Positions 36,044-46,400 of a stretch of DNA of 64,000 nt are shown in pieces. Each line of letters starts with the position of its first letter. The stretch's first letter is position 1. The notes beneath the pieces were generated by a model. The model saw nothing but the letters and a program-made list of their open reading frames with translations. It did not search any database and was not told where the DNA came from. The position numbers and the translations under genes are program-made. This DNA is from Burkholderiaceae bacterium (GTDB taxonomy: Bacteria; Pseudomonadota; Gammaproteobacteria; Burkholderiales; Burkholderiaceae_E): the NCBI GenBank assembly GCA_024235875.1, contig JACKLP010000002.1:492374-556373 (forward strand). Reading direction: 5' to 3'.

Positions 36044-37672
36044 TCAGGCGGCCTCGAACACCTGTCCGCCGAGCACCGTGCCCCAAACCGCGATGTCGCG
36101 AAGTGCGCCCGGTGGGACCGCGAGCGGATCGTCGTCGAGGACGGCGAAGTCCGCACGCTTGCCGACCTCGATGGATCCGATCTCATCGTCGAGCTTGAGC
36201 TGGTAGGCCGGACCGATCGTGATCGCGCGCAAGGCGTCGGCGACCGGGATCCGTTCTTCTTCGCCCATGACCCGGCCGCTTGCGCTGAGCCGGTTGACCG
36301 CGCACCAGGCGGTGAAAAGTGGCGCCAGCGGCGTGACCGGCGCGTCGGAGTGGATCGCCAGCGGTACCTGGTTCGATAGCGCGGTGGCGCAGGCGTTCAT
36401 CCGCATCGCGCGCTCGTAGCCGACGGTCAGCGAGATGTGCTGCTCGCCCCAGTAGAACAAGTGGTTGCTGAAGAGGTTCACGCACATGCCAAGCGCGTGC
36501 ATCCGGCGGAACTGGGCCGCATTGGCAAGCTGGCAATGCTGCAGCGTGTAGCGATGATCGGGGCGGGGATGCTCGGCAAGCACGCGCGCCATGGTCTCGA
36601 GCACGAGTTCGGTCGCCTGGTCGCCATTGGTGTGCAGGTTCACGAGCAGGTCGGCCGCGAGTGCCGCGCGCAAGGCGGCCTCGAGTTGCTCGGGCGCCGT
36701 GTACCAAAGTCCGTTGGACGGCTCGGTCAGGTAGCCTGGCCACTTGAGTCGGGCCGAGAAACCCTGGATGGAGCCGTCGATCACCATCTTCACGCGCCCC
36801 AGGCGCAAGCGATCGATGCTCTGCTCGCGCAGTGCCTGCGCCCTGGCGATGGTTTGCGCGACCGGCTCGGACACCAGGCGCAGGAACGGGACGATGCGGG
36901 CCGGGAAGTCCGGCGCCGATGCCGTCGCGAGCATCTGCGAGACGGCCGTCGGCGTGAGCGTGTTGAGCAGGTCGGTGGCCGTCGTGACCCCCTTGCGAAC
37001 GCACAATCGCGCAAAGCGCCGCATGGCATCGGCGTCGGACAGCACGTCGCGGTCGATGCCATAGCAGGCGAGCATCGGCGTCATGGCCTCCGGGCCCTTG
37101 AGCTCGCCGGTGGGTAGCCCGTCGCTGCCGAGCGGGATGCCGTCGGCCTCGACCCCGACGCGCAGCCAGCCCGCGCGGCGCAGGGCTGCGCTGTTCGCGC
37201 TGATGATGTGCCCGCTGGCATGCAGCACGATGATGTCGCGAGTCGTGCTGATGCGGTCCAGGTGGTGGCGGTCGCATTCGCGCCGCTCGAAGTAGATCGG
37301 GTCGAAACCCCAGGCGATCAGTGGCGCGTCCTGCGCTGTCTCGCCAAGCGCATCTGTCAGGCGCGTGAGCACGGCATCCAGGCTCGGCAGGCCCGGCCAG
37401 ACCCTGCCCTGCGGATCGGTCCGCTCGTGGAAGCCGACATAGTGGAAGCGCCAGAAGGCGCCTTCCGAAACATGGCTGTGCCCTTCGACGAAGCCGGGCA
37501 GCAATACCTGGTCGGCGAAGCGTTCATCCATGCGTGCATCGCCCCACTGGCCCAGCTCGCCGGCCTCGCCGACACCCAGGATGCGACCGTCGCGCACGGC
37601 GACATGGGTCGCCTGCGGGCGCGAGGGGTTCATGGTGAGGATCTTGCGGGCGCGAAAGATCACGGTTTGCAT
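36044..37672 (-). CDS. YtcJ-type metal-dependent amidohydrolase (Amidohydro_3)
   Basis: 542 residues, normal for the YtcJ/N-substituted formamide deformylase-like group. The N-terminal beta-sandwich is followed by metal-binding GFVEGHSHV (H64, H66), the TIM-barrel His in LLVNLHTNGDQATE and RYTLQHCQLA, and the catalytic Asp in IHSDAPVTPL; the C-terminus closes the sandwich with EIGSIEVGKRADFAVLDDDP. It hydrolyses an amide-like bond in the cytoplasm. MQTVIFRARKILTMN is the family start; the longer open frame is ignored. Confidence 0.9.
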   Translation of the reverse strand: MQTVIFRARKILTMNPSRPQATHVAVRDGRILGVGEAGELGQWGDARMDERFADQVLLPGFVEGHSHVSEGAFWRFHYVGFHERTDPQGRVWPGLPSLDAVLTRLTDALGETAQDAPLIAWGFDPIYFERRECDRHHLDRISTTRDIIVLHASGHIISANSAALRRAGWLRVGVEADGIPLGSDGLPTGELKGPEAMTPMLACYGIDRDVLSDADAMRRFARLCVRKGVTTATDLLNTLTPTAVSQMLATASAPDFPARIVPFLRLVSEPVAQTIARAQALREQSIDRLRLGRVKMVIDGSIQGFSARLKWPGYLTEPSNGLWYTAPEQLEAALRAALAADLLVNLHTNGDQATELVLETMARVLAEHPRPDHRYTLQHCQLANAAQFRRMHALGMCVNLFSNHLFYWGEQHISLTVGYERAMRMNACATALSNQVPLAIHSDAPVTPLAPLFTAWCAVNRLSASGRVMGEEERIPVADALRAITIGPAYQLKLDDEIGSIEVGKRADFAVLDDDPLAVPPGALRDIAVWGTVLGGQVFEAA

Positions 37673-37785
37673 GGGGGCGTCTCCAGGGGCGGTCCAAGTG
37701 CATTCTTGCCGTCGGCCAATGGGCGGACAAGCGCGCGCGTTCCGTATCGGCTGCGCCCGCGCCGGCGCGCACCCCGTGTGCCACA

Positions 37786-39411
37786 ATGGCAATCGCGCTC
37801 CGGAGCCTTCGACCCTTGAAATTCCTGCGTGATTTCATCCAGGCCACGCCGCTGCGAGAGCGGCTGTTCCGGCGCTACTACGTCGGTTCCGTGGGGACCG
37901 CCTTCGGCTACACGATGCTGGTGACGGCGGCGGCGTGGCAGATGGCCACGCTCACGCCGGCCGCCTGGATGGTGGCGCTGGTCCAGACCGCGAGCACGGC
38001 CCCTTCGCTCGTCTTCGGCCTGATCGCCGGCTCGCTGGCGGACATCGTCGATCGACGGCGCGTGCTGGTGGGGGCGCAATGGCTGCTGCTGGCGGCGGCG
38101 GCCGGTCTCGGCATCCTGTCGATCGTCGGCCTCACCGGCCCCGTCATCCTGCTGTTCTTCGTGGCGATCGTTGGGGCCGGCTTCGCCTTCTACATGCCCG
38201 CCTACCAGGCCTCGATCAACGACCTGGTCGCGCGCGAGGAACTGCCGCGCGCGATCGGCCTGGGTGCGGCGGCGTTCAATGTCGCGCGGGCGGCTGGCCC
38301 GGCCCTGGCGGGCGCGGTGGCCGCCTGGCTCGGTTCGGGCAGCGCGCTCATCGCGAGCGCGGTCTTCTTCGTGCCGATGATGTTCGCGATCCGCGCGATG
38401 CCGGCACCGGCCGCGCGGCTCGGCGGCGTGCCCGAGACCGTGCTCTCGGGCGTGCGCGCCGGCCTTCGCTACGCGCGCCACTCGCCGCCGGTTCGCTCGC
38501 TGCTGCTGCACAACCTCAACTTCTCGATCTGCGCATCGGCGCTCTGGGCGCTGATGCCGGTGGTGGCGCGCGACCAGCTCGGGCTTGGCGCCGGTGGCTA
38601 CGGGCTATTGTTCGGCACCTTCGGCGTCGGTGCCGTGATTGCCGCCTTCGTCATCCCGCAGGCGATGCAACGGCATCCGCTCAACCGCGTGGTGTCCACC
38701 GCCATGCTGCTCTGGCCGGCCGCCGTGCTGATCGTGGCGGCCACCAACTACCTGGCGCTGTCGCTGCTCGGCGTCTTGGTGGCGGGCGGTGCGTGGGTCG
38801 GGACGCTGGCCAGCCTTGGGGCCGGCACCCAGAGCACGGTACCGCCCTGGGTACGCGCCCGCGCGATGTCGCTGAACCTTTTGACCGTGCAGGCCAGCCT
38901 GGCGATCGGCGCCGCGATCTGGGGGGCGGTGGCCTCGGCACTGGGCCTGCAGATCACGCTGTTCGTCTCGGCCGGCCTGATGTTGCTGTTGTTCGTGCTC
39001 GGCCGACGGGTGCATGTGTCGCTCGGCCAGGAAGAAGACGTCACGCCCTGGAACCAGCTGCCCGAGCTGGTCATCGCGGCCGAGCCCACGCCCGACGACG
39101 GCCCCGTGCTGGTGCAGCGCGAATACCGAATCGATCCGCGCGATCGCAAGGAGTTCCTGGCCGCGATCCACGAGGTCGAGGCCACCCGGCGGCGCAATGG
39201 CGCGACGGTGTGGCGCGTCTATCGCGACCTGGCCGAGGAAGGCAAGTATGTCGAGCGCTTCATCATTGCGTCTTGGGCCGAATACATGCGTTCTCGCTCG
39301 CGCATGACCATGGCCGACCATGAGATCCAGGACCGCGCGGCCGCGTTCCAGCGCGCCGACGTGCCGATCAAGGTGTCGCGGCTGATCGCCGTGGATTCCG
39401 GCGACGATTGA
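37786..39411 (+). CDS. MFS_3-type exporter (EntS-like) with cytoplasmic C-terminal domain
   Basis: 541 residues. About 12 TM helices through residue 410 with the MFS loop RGD-like block SLADIVDRRRVLVGAQ between TM2 and TM3. The soluble C-terminal part (about 430-541, VQREYRIDPRDRKEFLAAIH, FIIASWAEYMRSRSRMTMAD) resembles an antibiotic-biosynthesis-monooxygenase-type ferredoxin fold and is usual for the MFS_3 family. Expected to export a small organic compound by proton antiport. The next gene, a glutathione transferase, starts 17 bases later. Confidence 0.9.
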   Translation: MAIALRSLRPLKFLRDFIQATPLRERLFRRYYVGSVGTAFGYTMLVTAAAWQMATLTPAAWMVALVQTASTAPSLVFGLIAGSLADIVDRRRVLVGAQWLLLAAAAGLGILSIVGLTGPVILLFFVAIVGAGFAFYMPAYQASINDLVAREELPRAIGLGAAAFNVARAAGPALAGAVAAWLGSGSALIASAVFFVPMMFAIRAMPAPAARLGGVPETVLSGVRAGLRYARHSPPVRSLLLHNLNFSICASALWALMPVVARDQLGLGAGGYGLLFGTFGVGAVIAAFVIPQAMQRHPLNRVVSTAMLLWPAAVLIVAATNYLALSLLGVLVAGGAWVGTLASLGAGTQSTVPPWVRARAMSLNLLTVQASLAIGAAIWGAVASALGLQITLFVSAGLMLLLFVLGRRVHVSLGQEEDVTPWNQLPELVIAAEPTPDDGPVLVQREYRIDPRDRKEFLAAIHEVEATRRRNGATVWRVYRDLAEEGKYVERFIIASWAEYMRSRSRMTMADHEIQDRAAAFQRADVPIKVSRLIAVDSGDD

Positions 39412-39428
39412 GTTCAGAGGAGACCCGC

Positions 39429-40064
39429 ATGAAGTTCTACGATTTCACGCTCGCGCCCAACCCGCGACGCGTCCGCATGTTCATGGCCGAGAAGGGCATT
39501 GCGCTGCCCGAGACGATTCAGGTCAACACGCGCGAGCGCGAGCAGTTCGCCGACTGGTTCCAGGCCATCAACGCGCGCAGCACCGTGCCGGTGCTGGAGC
39601 TCGACGACGGCACGCGGATCACCGAGTCGGTCTCCATCTGTCGCTACTTCGAGGCCTTGCATCCCGAGCCCTCGTTGCTCGGACGCGATGCTCGCGAGCA
39701 GGCCTTGATCGACATGTGGAACCGAAAGGTCGAGATCGAGTGCTTCAACCATGTCGGCGATGCCCTGCGCAATGGTGCCCCGATGTTCGAAGGGCGTGCG
39801 ATCGCGGGCTATGCGAGCGGCATGCCGCAGATTCAGGCGCTCGCCGAGCGCGGTCGGCGCTGTTTCCAGGATTTCCTGGTCGGACTCGACCATCGCCTGG
39901 CGACGAGCCGCTTCATCGCCGGCGATGAATTCTCGATCGCCGACATCACCGCGGTGGTCGCGATCGATACGGCCAAGCGGGTGGAGTTGGAGATTCCCGA
40001 GAACCTGGCCAACGCGCGGCGCTGGTACGACGAGGTCAGCGCGCGTCCGAGCGCGCAGGCGTAG
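39429..40064 (+). CDS. Glutathione S-transferase
   Basis: 211 residues. Thioredoxin-like N-domain (MKFYDFTLAPNPRRVRMFMAEKG) with the cis-Pro glutathione site TVPVLELDDG and ITESVSICRYFE, then the helical C-domain with the GST capping motif SIADITAVVAID. AGAGGAGA lies just before the ATG, fixing this start over the TTG at 39408. Probably co-transcribed with the MFS exporter, suggesting detoxification of an electrophile. Confidence 0.92.
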   Translation: MKFYDFTLAPNPRRVRMFMAEKGIALPETIQVNTREREQFADWFQAINARSTVPVLELDDGTRITESVSICRYFEALHPEPSLLGRDAREQALIDMWNRKVEIECFNHVGDALRNGAPMFEGRAIAGYASGMPQIQALAERGRRCFQDFLVGLDHRLATSRFIAGDEFSIADITAVVAIDTAKRVELEIPENLANARRWYDEVSARPSAQA

Positions 40065-40170
40065 CCGGAGGCTGGCGCACCCGCCGGCTGTCTTCTTGGT
40101 GGATGCGCTCCCTCGAGCCGCTTGCTCGACCTGGCCGTGGGCCCAGGCGTCCACGGTCGCGCAATCCGGG

Positions 40171-41442
40171 TCAGTTGCAGCGTCGTGTGGCGCGGCGCGC
40201 GAATACCCAGTCGTCGACGATCTCGTCGGCGGTCATCGACGGATCCTCGCAGGCCAGCGGCAGCAGCTCGATCGTGGCACCGAGTCGGATGCCTGCCGCG
40301 TCGCGGCCGAGCGCCCGCTGCCCGCCCGCGACCGCGCGGGCCCACAGCGCGGTGCCGGGATGCTCGGTCGCGGCGTCGACCAGGACCGCGCGTCGACCAC
40401 TGGCCAGGCGAGCCTGATACTCCAGCCAACGCAGTTCCTCCGACGCGTCGCAACCGACATTGCTGTCGCTGCCGATCGCGAGCGACCCACCCTGCGCCCA
40501 CCAGTCGGCGATATCGAAGAGGCCATCGCCCAGGTTCGCCTCGGTGGTGGTGCAGATGCAGATCGTGGCGCCGGCGGCGGCGACGCGCGCCCGTTCGCGC
40601 GCGCTGGTGTGCGTGGCGTGTACCAACACCCAATTGCGATCGAGGTCGACGTGATCGCACAGCCACTCCACCGGCGCGGCGCCGAGGTGGACGATTGCCG
40701 CGTCGATCTCGGCGCGTTGCTCGCTCACGTGGATGTGCACCGGGCAGTCCGGCACGAGCTGTCGACGAAGCGAGAGCAACTCGGCCAGGTCGGTGGGTCC
40801 TACCGCACGCAGTGAATGTGGCGCGATACCGAGGGCTTCGCCCGGTTCGGCAAGGCGCGGTGCAAGCGCGCCGAGTAGCTCGCCGTAGTCATCCAGCGAC
40901 AGCTCGAAGCTCCGCTGGCTTGACCCGAGCGGTGCATCCGCGAAGCCACCGCGCCGGTAGTAGACGGGCAACAGCAGCATACCCAGGCCAGCCTCGCGCG
41001 CGGCAGCGATCAGTGCATCGGCCAGCTCGAGCGGCGCCTGTCCCGAGGGTCGATGCACGTAGTGGAATTCGGCCACCGAGCCGTAGCCGCCCGCACGCAG
41101 ACGGCGATAGAGCGTTCGCGCGATCGCATGGAGTGCCTCGGGGTCGAGCCGTTGCGCGGCCTCGTACATGCGTTCGCGCCAGTGCCAGAAGCTATCGCCA
41201 TGGCGGCCCGCGCGCTCTGCCCGGCCGGCGATCGCATATTGGAAGGCGTGGCAATGGGCATCGGGCATTGCCGGCGCCAGCACGTCGCAGCGAGCGAAGT
41301 CGCCATCGGGAGCGACGCTGCGCGGATCGCCGGCACCGATCGCGCTGATCCGCCCTTGGTCGTCGACGACGACCGTCGCGTCGCTCAGCCAGCCGGCGGT
41401 GGTGAGGACATGGCGTGCATGCCAGCGTTGCTCGACCCGCAT
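40171..41442 (-). CDS. hutF: Formimidoylglutamate deiminase
   Basis: 423 residues of the cytosine-deaminase-like amidohydrolases. MPDAHCHAFQYAIAG carries the metal-binding HxH; SLRAVGP, VHIHVSEQ, LVHATHT and IGSDSNVG give the remaining metal and catalytic His/Asp. It converts N-formimino-glutamate to N-formyl-glutamate plus ammonia, the step feeding HutG in the five-enzyme histidine pathway. Start uncertain between 41442 and 41457; the two flank a perfect ATGAC-CCCC-GTCAT inverted repeat (41444-41457). Divergent from hutI. Confidence 0.92.
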   Translation of the reverse strand: MRVEQRWHARHVLTTAGWLSDATVVVDDQGRISAIGAGDPRSVAPDGDFARCDVLAPAMPDAHCHAFQYAIAGRAERAGRHGDSFWHWRERMYEAAQRLDPEALHAIARTLYRRLRAGGYGSVAEFHYVHRPSGQAPLELADALIAAAREAGLGMLLLPVYYRRGGFADAPLGSSQRSFELSLDDYGELLGALAPRLAEPGEALGIAPHSLRAVGPTDLAELLSLRRQLVPDCPVHIHVSEQRAEIDAAIVHLGAAPVEWLCDHVDLDRNWVLVHATHTSARERARVAAAGATICICTTTEANLGDGLFDIADWWAQGGSLAIGSDSNVGCDASEELRWLEYQARLASGRRAVLVDAATEHPGTALWARAVAGGQRALGRDAAGIRLGATIELLPLACEDPSMTADEIVDDWVFARRATRRCN

Positions 41443-41531
41443 AATGACCCCCGTCATCAACCTGGCGGGCGGATGGCATGGCGGCGCGCGGATCGCGTCC
41501 GGCTTGCCTCGGGCCCCCGAGAGATCGTTCG

Positions 41532-42755
41532 ATGGAATCGACCCCGGATCTCGTGATCGAACACTGCAGCGTGGCCACGATGGCCGGTCCCGGCTATGGG
41601 GCCATATCCGATGCCGCCATCGCCATTGCCGGCGATCGGATCGCCTGGGTGGGGCGGCGCGCCGAATTGCCCGCACGCGCGGCGGGCAGCCGTCGCCATG
41701 ATGCTCGCGGCGCCTGGATCACGCCGGGCTTGGTGGATTGCCATACCCACCTCGTCTACGGTGGCGACCGCGCGCACGAATTCGAACTGCGGTTGCAGGG
41801 TGCGAGCTACGAAGAAATCGCGCGTGCCGGTGGCGGCATCGTGTCGACCGTGGCCGCGACCCGCGCGGCCACCGAGGCTGAGCTGGTGACCTCCGGCACG
41901 AAGCGCCTGCGCGCGATGCTGGCCGAAGGCGTGACCACGGTGGAGATCAAGTCGGGCTACGGACTGTCGGTGGCCGACGAGCTCAAGATGCTGCGCGCCG
42001 CGCGGGCGCTGGGCCAGCGGCTGCCGGTACACGTCGAAACCACCTTGCTTGCCGCGCATGCACTGCCGCCGGAATTCGCGGGTCGCGCCGAGGCCTACAT
42101 CGATCTGGTCTGTGATTCGATCGTGCCCGCGGCAGCGAGCGCTGGACTCGCGGACGCCGTCGACGCCTTCTGCGAGGGCATCGGTTTCTCGGCGGCGCAG
42201 TGCGCGCGCGTATTCGACGCGGCCGGGCGAGCGGGTTTGCCGGTCAAGCTGCACGCCGACCAGCTCTCCGACCTGGGGGGTGCCGCGCTGGCTGCCACTC
42301 ACCACGGTCTGTCGGCCGATCACCTGGAATTCACAAGCGCCGACGGGATTGCTGCGATGGCCGCGGCGGGGACCGTGGCGGTGCTGCTGCCCGGCGCGTT
42401 CTACTTCATCCGCGAGACGCAATTGCCGCCGATCGAGGCGCTGCGGACGCGCTCGGTGCCGATCGCGATCGCTACTGATTGCAATCCCGGTTCGTCGCCA
42501 ATCGTCTCGCCGCTGGCAACAATGAATCTGGCCTGCACGATGTTCCGGATCACGCCCGAGGAAGCACTGGCCGGGTTCACCTTGAATGGCGCACGTGCAC
42601 TCGGGCGACATGCCGATCGCGGCAGCGTAGAAGCCGGCAAGCGCGCCGACCTGGCGGCCTGGGACATCCGACGCCCGGGCGAGCTCGCCTATGTGCTCGG
42701 GGCGAATCCGCTGGTGGCAAGCTGGCTTGGTGGCCAGCCGCGCGAGCAGTACTGA
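41532..42755 (+). CDS. hutI: Imidazolonepropionase
   Basis: 407 residues, the standard HutI length. Zn/Fe ligand motif TPGLVDCHTHLVYGGDRAHEFELR, substrate segment EIKSGYGL, metal His in KLHADQLSDLGGA and catalytic Asp in ATDCNPGSSP are all intact. It opens imidazolone propionate to formiminoglutamate. The start at MESTPDLVIEH is chosen over 41478 on family length. Converges on the dioxygenase gene and faces away from hutF. Confidence 0.95.
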   Translation: MESTPDLVIEHCSVATMAGPGYGAISDAAIAIAGDRIAWVGRRAELPARAAGSRRHDARGAWITPGLVDCHTHLVYGGDRAHEFELRLQGASYEEIARAGGGIVSTVAATRAATEAELVTSGTKRLRAMLAEGVTTVEIKSGYGLSVADELKMLRAARALGQRLPVHVETTLLAAHALPPEFAGRAEAYIDLVCDSIVPAAASAGLADAVDAFCEGIGFSAAQCARVFDAAGRAGLPVKLHADQLSDLGGAALAATHHGLSADHLEFTSADGIAAMAAAGTVAVLLPGAFYFIRETQLPPIEALRTRSVPIAIATDCNPGSSPIVSPLATMNLACTMFRITPEEALAGFTLNGARALGRHADRGSVEAGKRADLAAWDIRRPGELAYVLGANPLVASWLGGQPREQY

Positions 42756-42784
42756 AGCCGACGCGCGTCGTAGTCTGGTCGAGC

Positions 42785-43612
42785 TCAGCGGGCGGGCCAT
42801 GCGACAGGGAACTCGGGCGCGTCGAACGGCGCGCCGTCGGGTATCCCGAGGTCGCGAATCGGTGGCGACACCTTTCCCGAGCGTCGCACGTAGACGGCGT
42901 CGTCCCCGACCCAGCGAGCAGAGAACACACGGCGCAACCGGGTCGAGTGATTCGCGGGCGCGCGATGCAGGGTGCGGAAGTCGAATGCGATCGCATCGCC
43001 GGGCTCGAGCGCCCAGACCGCGATGTCGAGCTCGTTGCGCTGGGCCTCGAGGTCGGGGAGGGCGTCGAAATGGTCGATTTCGTTCAGGCTGGTGCCGTCG
43101 AAGCGCTGGGGCGTGTAGCGCTTGTCCCAGCGATGCGAGCCGCGGATGCATTCCATCGCGACGTCGCGCGCCACCGGGTCCAACGGCGTCCAGAAGCTCA
43201 CGCTCTGGGACCCCTCGACACAATAGTAGGGCTGGTCCTGGTGCCAGGGCGTGACCGTGCTGCCACCAGGCCGCTTCACGAGTACATGGTCGTGGAAGAA
43301 GCGGGCGGAGCGTGATCGCATCAGCTTCGCCGCGATGGCGGCGGCTGGCGAGTCGAACACGTACTGCCGGAACTCGTCGAATCGGTCCCAGTTGACCAGA
43401 TCCTGAAAAAAGGGCGCCGTGCCGTCGGCAGGCACGACGCTGCGCTCGCGCGGGCTCGGGTCGGCCATCAGTTTCTCGACGCCGGCGGCGAGCGGCTCGA
43501 CCCACTCCGCGAACACGCCCCGCAGCACGACCACGCCGTCGCGCTGGTAGGCATCGACATCGTCCTCGCTGATCGTGCGGACAATGGCCTGGTTGGAGCG
43601 GGTCTGGTTCAT
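42785..43612 (-). CDS. Phytanoyl-CoA dioxygenase (PhyH)-family Fe(II)/2-oxoglutarate oxygenase
   Basis: 275 residues with a jelly-roll core. The iron triad is H124-x-D126 (TPWHQDQPYYC) with distal H216 (DFRTLHRAPAN), and R228 (RRVFSARW) would bind 2-oxoglutarate. MECIRGSHRWDK is the strand typical of PhyH proteins. Substrates of bacterial PhyH enzymes range widely (ectoine, alkylated amino acids, phosphonates). It sits between hutG and hutI on the hutG strand, 38 bases after hutG ends upstream, so it is probably co-transcribed with hutU-hutG and acts on a histidine-related compound. Confidence 0.9.
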   Translation of the reverse strand: MNQTRSNQAIVRTISEDDVDAYQRDGVVVLRGVFAEWVEPLAAGVEKLMADPSPRERSVVPADGTAPFFQDLVNWDRFDEFRQYVFDSPAAAIAAKLMRSRSARFFHDHVLVKRPGGSTVTPWHQDQPYYCVEGSQSVSFWTPLDPVARDVAMECIRGSHRWDKRYTPQRFDGTSLNEIDHFDALPDLEAQRNELDIAVWALEPGDAIAFDFRTLHRAPANHSTRLRRVFSARWVGDDAVYVRRSGKVSPPIRDLGIPDGAPFDAPEFPVAWPAR

Positions 43613-43650
43613 GCGATCGGATTCCCTTGCGATACGGGGGTTGGTTGCCG

Positions 43651-44454
43651 CTATCCGGTGGCGGCCCACGCGTGCATCGCAGCCACGCATGCCCGCAGCA
43701 GCGGGCGCAGGCGCTCGCAGCGTTCGGGCCGCAACGAAAATGGCGCGCTCTCGTCCATGTAGATGACCTGCGCCATTTCGAGCTGCACCGCGTGTACGCC
43801 CTGGTCGGGTTGGCCGTAGCGGCGAGTGATGTAGCCGCCCTTGTAGCGGCCGTCGAGCACCCAGGTGTAGTCGGACTGCGCGCGCACCGGCGCGATGATC
43901 GCCTCGATCAGCCCGGCATCGCATGCAGCGCCATTCGCGGTGCCGAAATTCAGATCGGGAAGCCGACCGTCGAAGAAGCGTGGCAGCTCGGACGCAATCG
44001 AGTGGGCGTCCCATAGCGCCACGCGCGGATGAACGGCACGCAAGCGCTCGATCTCGCCCGCGAGCGCATCGTGATAGGGCTGCCACCAGTCTCGGCACCG
44101 GGCCGCGATCTCGTGGGCGTCGGGTGCCTGGCCCGCGTAGACCGGTTCGTCATGGAAGGTGTCGACGGGCACGAGACCAGTCACGCTCTGTCCCGGATAC
44201 AGGCTCGAACCATCGGGTGGGCGGTTCAGGTCCACCACCAGGCGTGACTGCGTGGCGACCAGCACCGTGGCATCGAGCGATTCGAGGAAGTCATAGACGC
44301 GCGGCAGATGCCAGTCGGTATCCGCGAGCGTGCGCGCAACCGGTGTCAGGCGGGCCGCGATCGCTTCGGGAATGTCGGTGCCCACGTGGGGCATCGATAC
44401 GATCAGCGGCGAGTTGCCGCGTCGCAGCGAGTAGGTGGCGGGCAGTGGGCTCAT
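43651..44454 (-). CDS. hutG: N-formylglutamate amidohydrolase
   Basis: 267 residues of the FGase family: SPLIVSMPHVGTDIPE near the start, DLNRPPDGSSLYPGQ, ALWDAHSIASELPRFF, LNFGTANGAAC and GYITRRYGQPDQGVHAVQLEM. It releases formate and glutamate from N-formylglutamate, completing the route after HutF. The ATG at MSPLPATYS is chosen; a TTG nine codons upstream exists. It lies 78 bases after hutU on the same strand. Confidence 0.94.
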   Translation of the reverse strand: MSPLPATYSLRRGNSPLIVSMPHVGTDIPEAIAARLTPVARTLADTDWHLPRVYDFLESLDATVLVATQSRLVVDLNRPPDGSSLYPGQSVTGLVPVDTFHDEPVYAGQAPDAHEIAARCRDWWQPYHDALAGEIERLRAVHPRVALWDAHSIASELPRFFDGRLPDLNFGTANGAACDAGLIEAIIAPVRAQSDYTWVLDGRYKGGYITRRYGQPDQGVHAVQLEMAQVIYMDESAPFSLRPERCERLRPLLRACVAAMHAWAATG

Positions 44455-44532
44455 CGGGCGCTGGAGGTGGCTTGCCTGCAACGACTGGCTGGGTGATTCG
44501 ACATCGTGACCCTGTCGCGGATCGTCGGCCGA

Positions 44533-46227
<1,695 letters not shown>

Positions 46228-46263
46228 CGTCGACGCTCCTTGACTTGGGGATCGGTCCGAGCG

Positions 46264-46300
46264 ATGCTACGCGTCGCTGCTTTTACCTGTCAATACAGGT
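46264..46300 (-). promoter_or_regulatory. hutU promoter with HutC-type operator
   Basis: The minus strand reads ACCTGTATTGACAGGT (46300-46285), an inverted repeat ACCTGT/ACAGGT. Inside it is a perfect -35 TTGACA (46293-46288), and 18 bases on is a -10 TAGCAT (46269-46264, four of six consensus bases). A repressor on this palindrome would cover the -35 box of hutU. GntR/HutC regulators bind related short palindromes, and a HutC homologue is encoded at the end of the neighbouring ABC operon. The same site lies about 100 bases upstream of the substrate-binding protein gene and may control both directions. Confidence 0.7.
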
Positions 46301-46400
46301 GCGGTCGGGGTCGCGACCGCGCATCCGGCGCGGGAGCGAGCAGAAGGAGCGGATCGACGGGCATGGCCCGACGATCCGCCGGCACCACGGAGGAGGCAAG

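Noticed and set aside
37786..39411. C-terminal extension of the MFS exporter as a novel fusion
   Set aside because: The roughly 540-residue length with this soluble tail is usual for the MFS_3 family as I know it.
40135..40156. Inverted repeat CCGTGG/CCACGG between the glutathione transferase and hutF genes
   Set aside because: Stem of six with a ten-base loop and no T-run; too weak to call a terminator.
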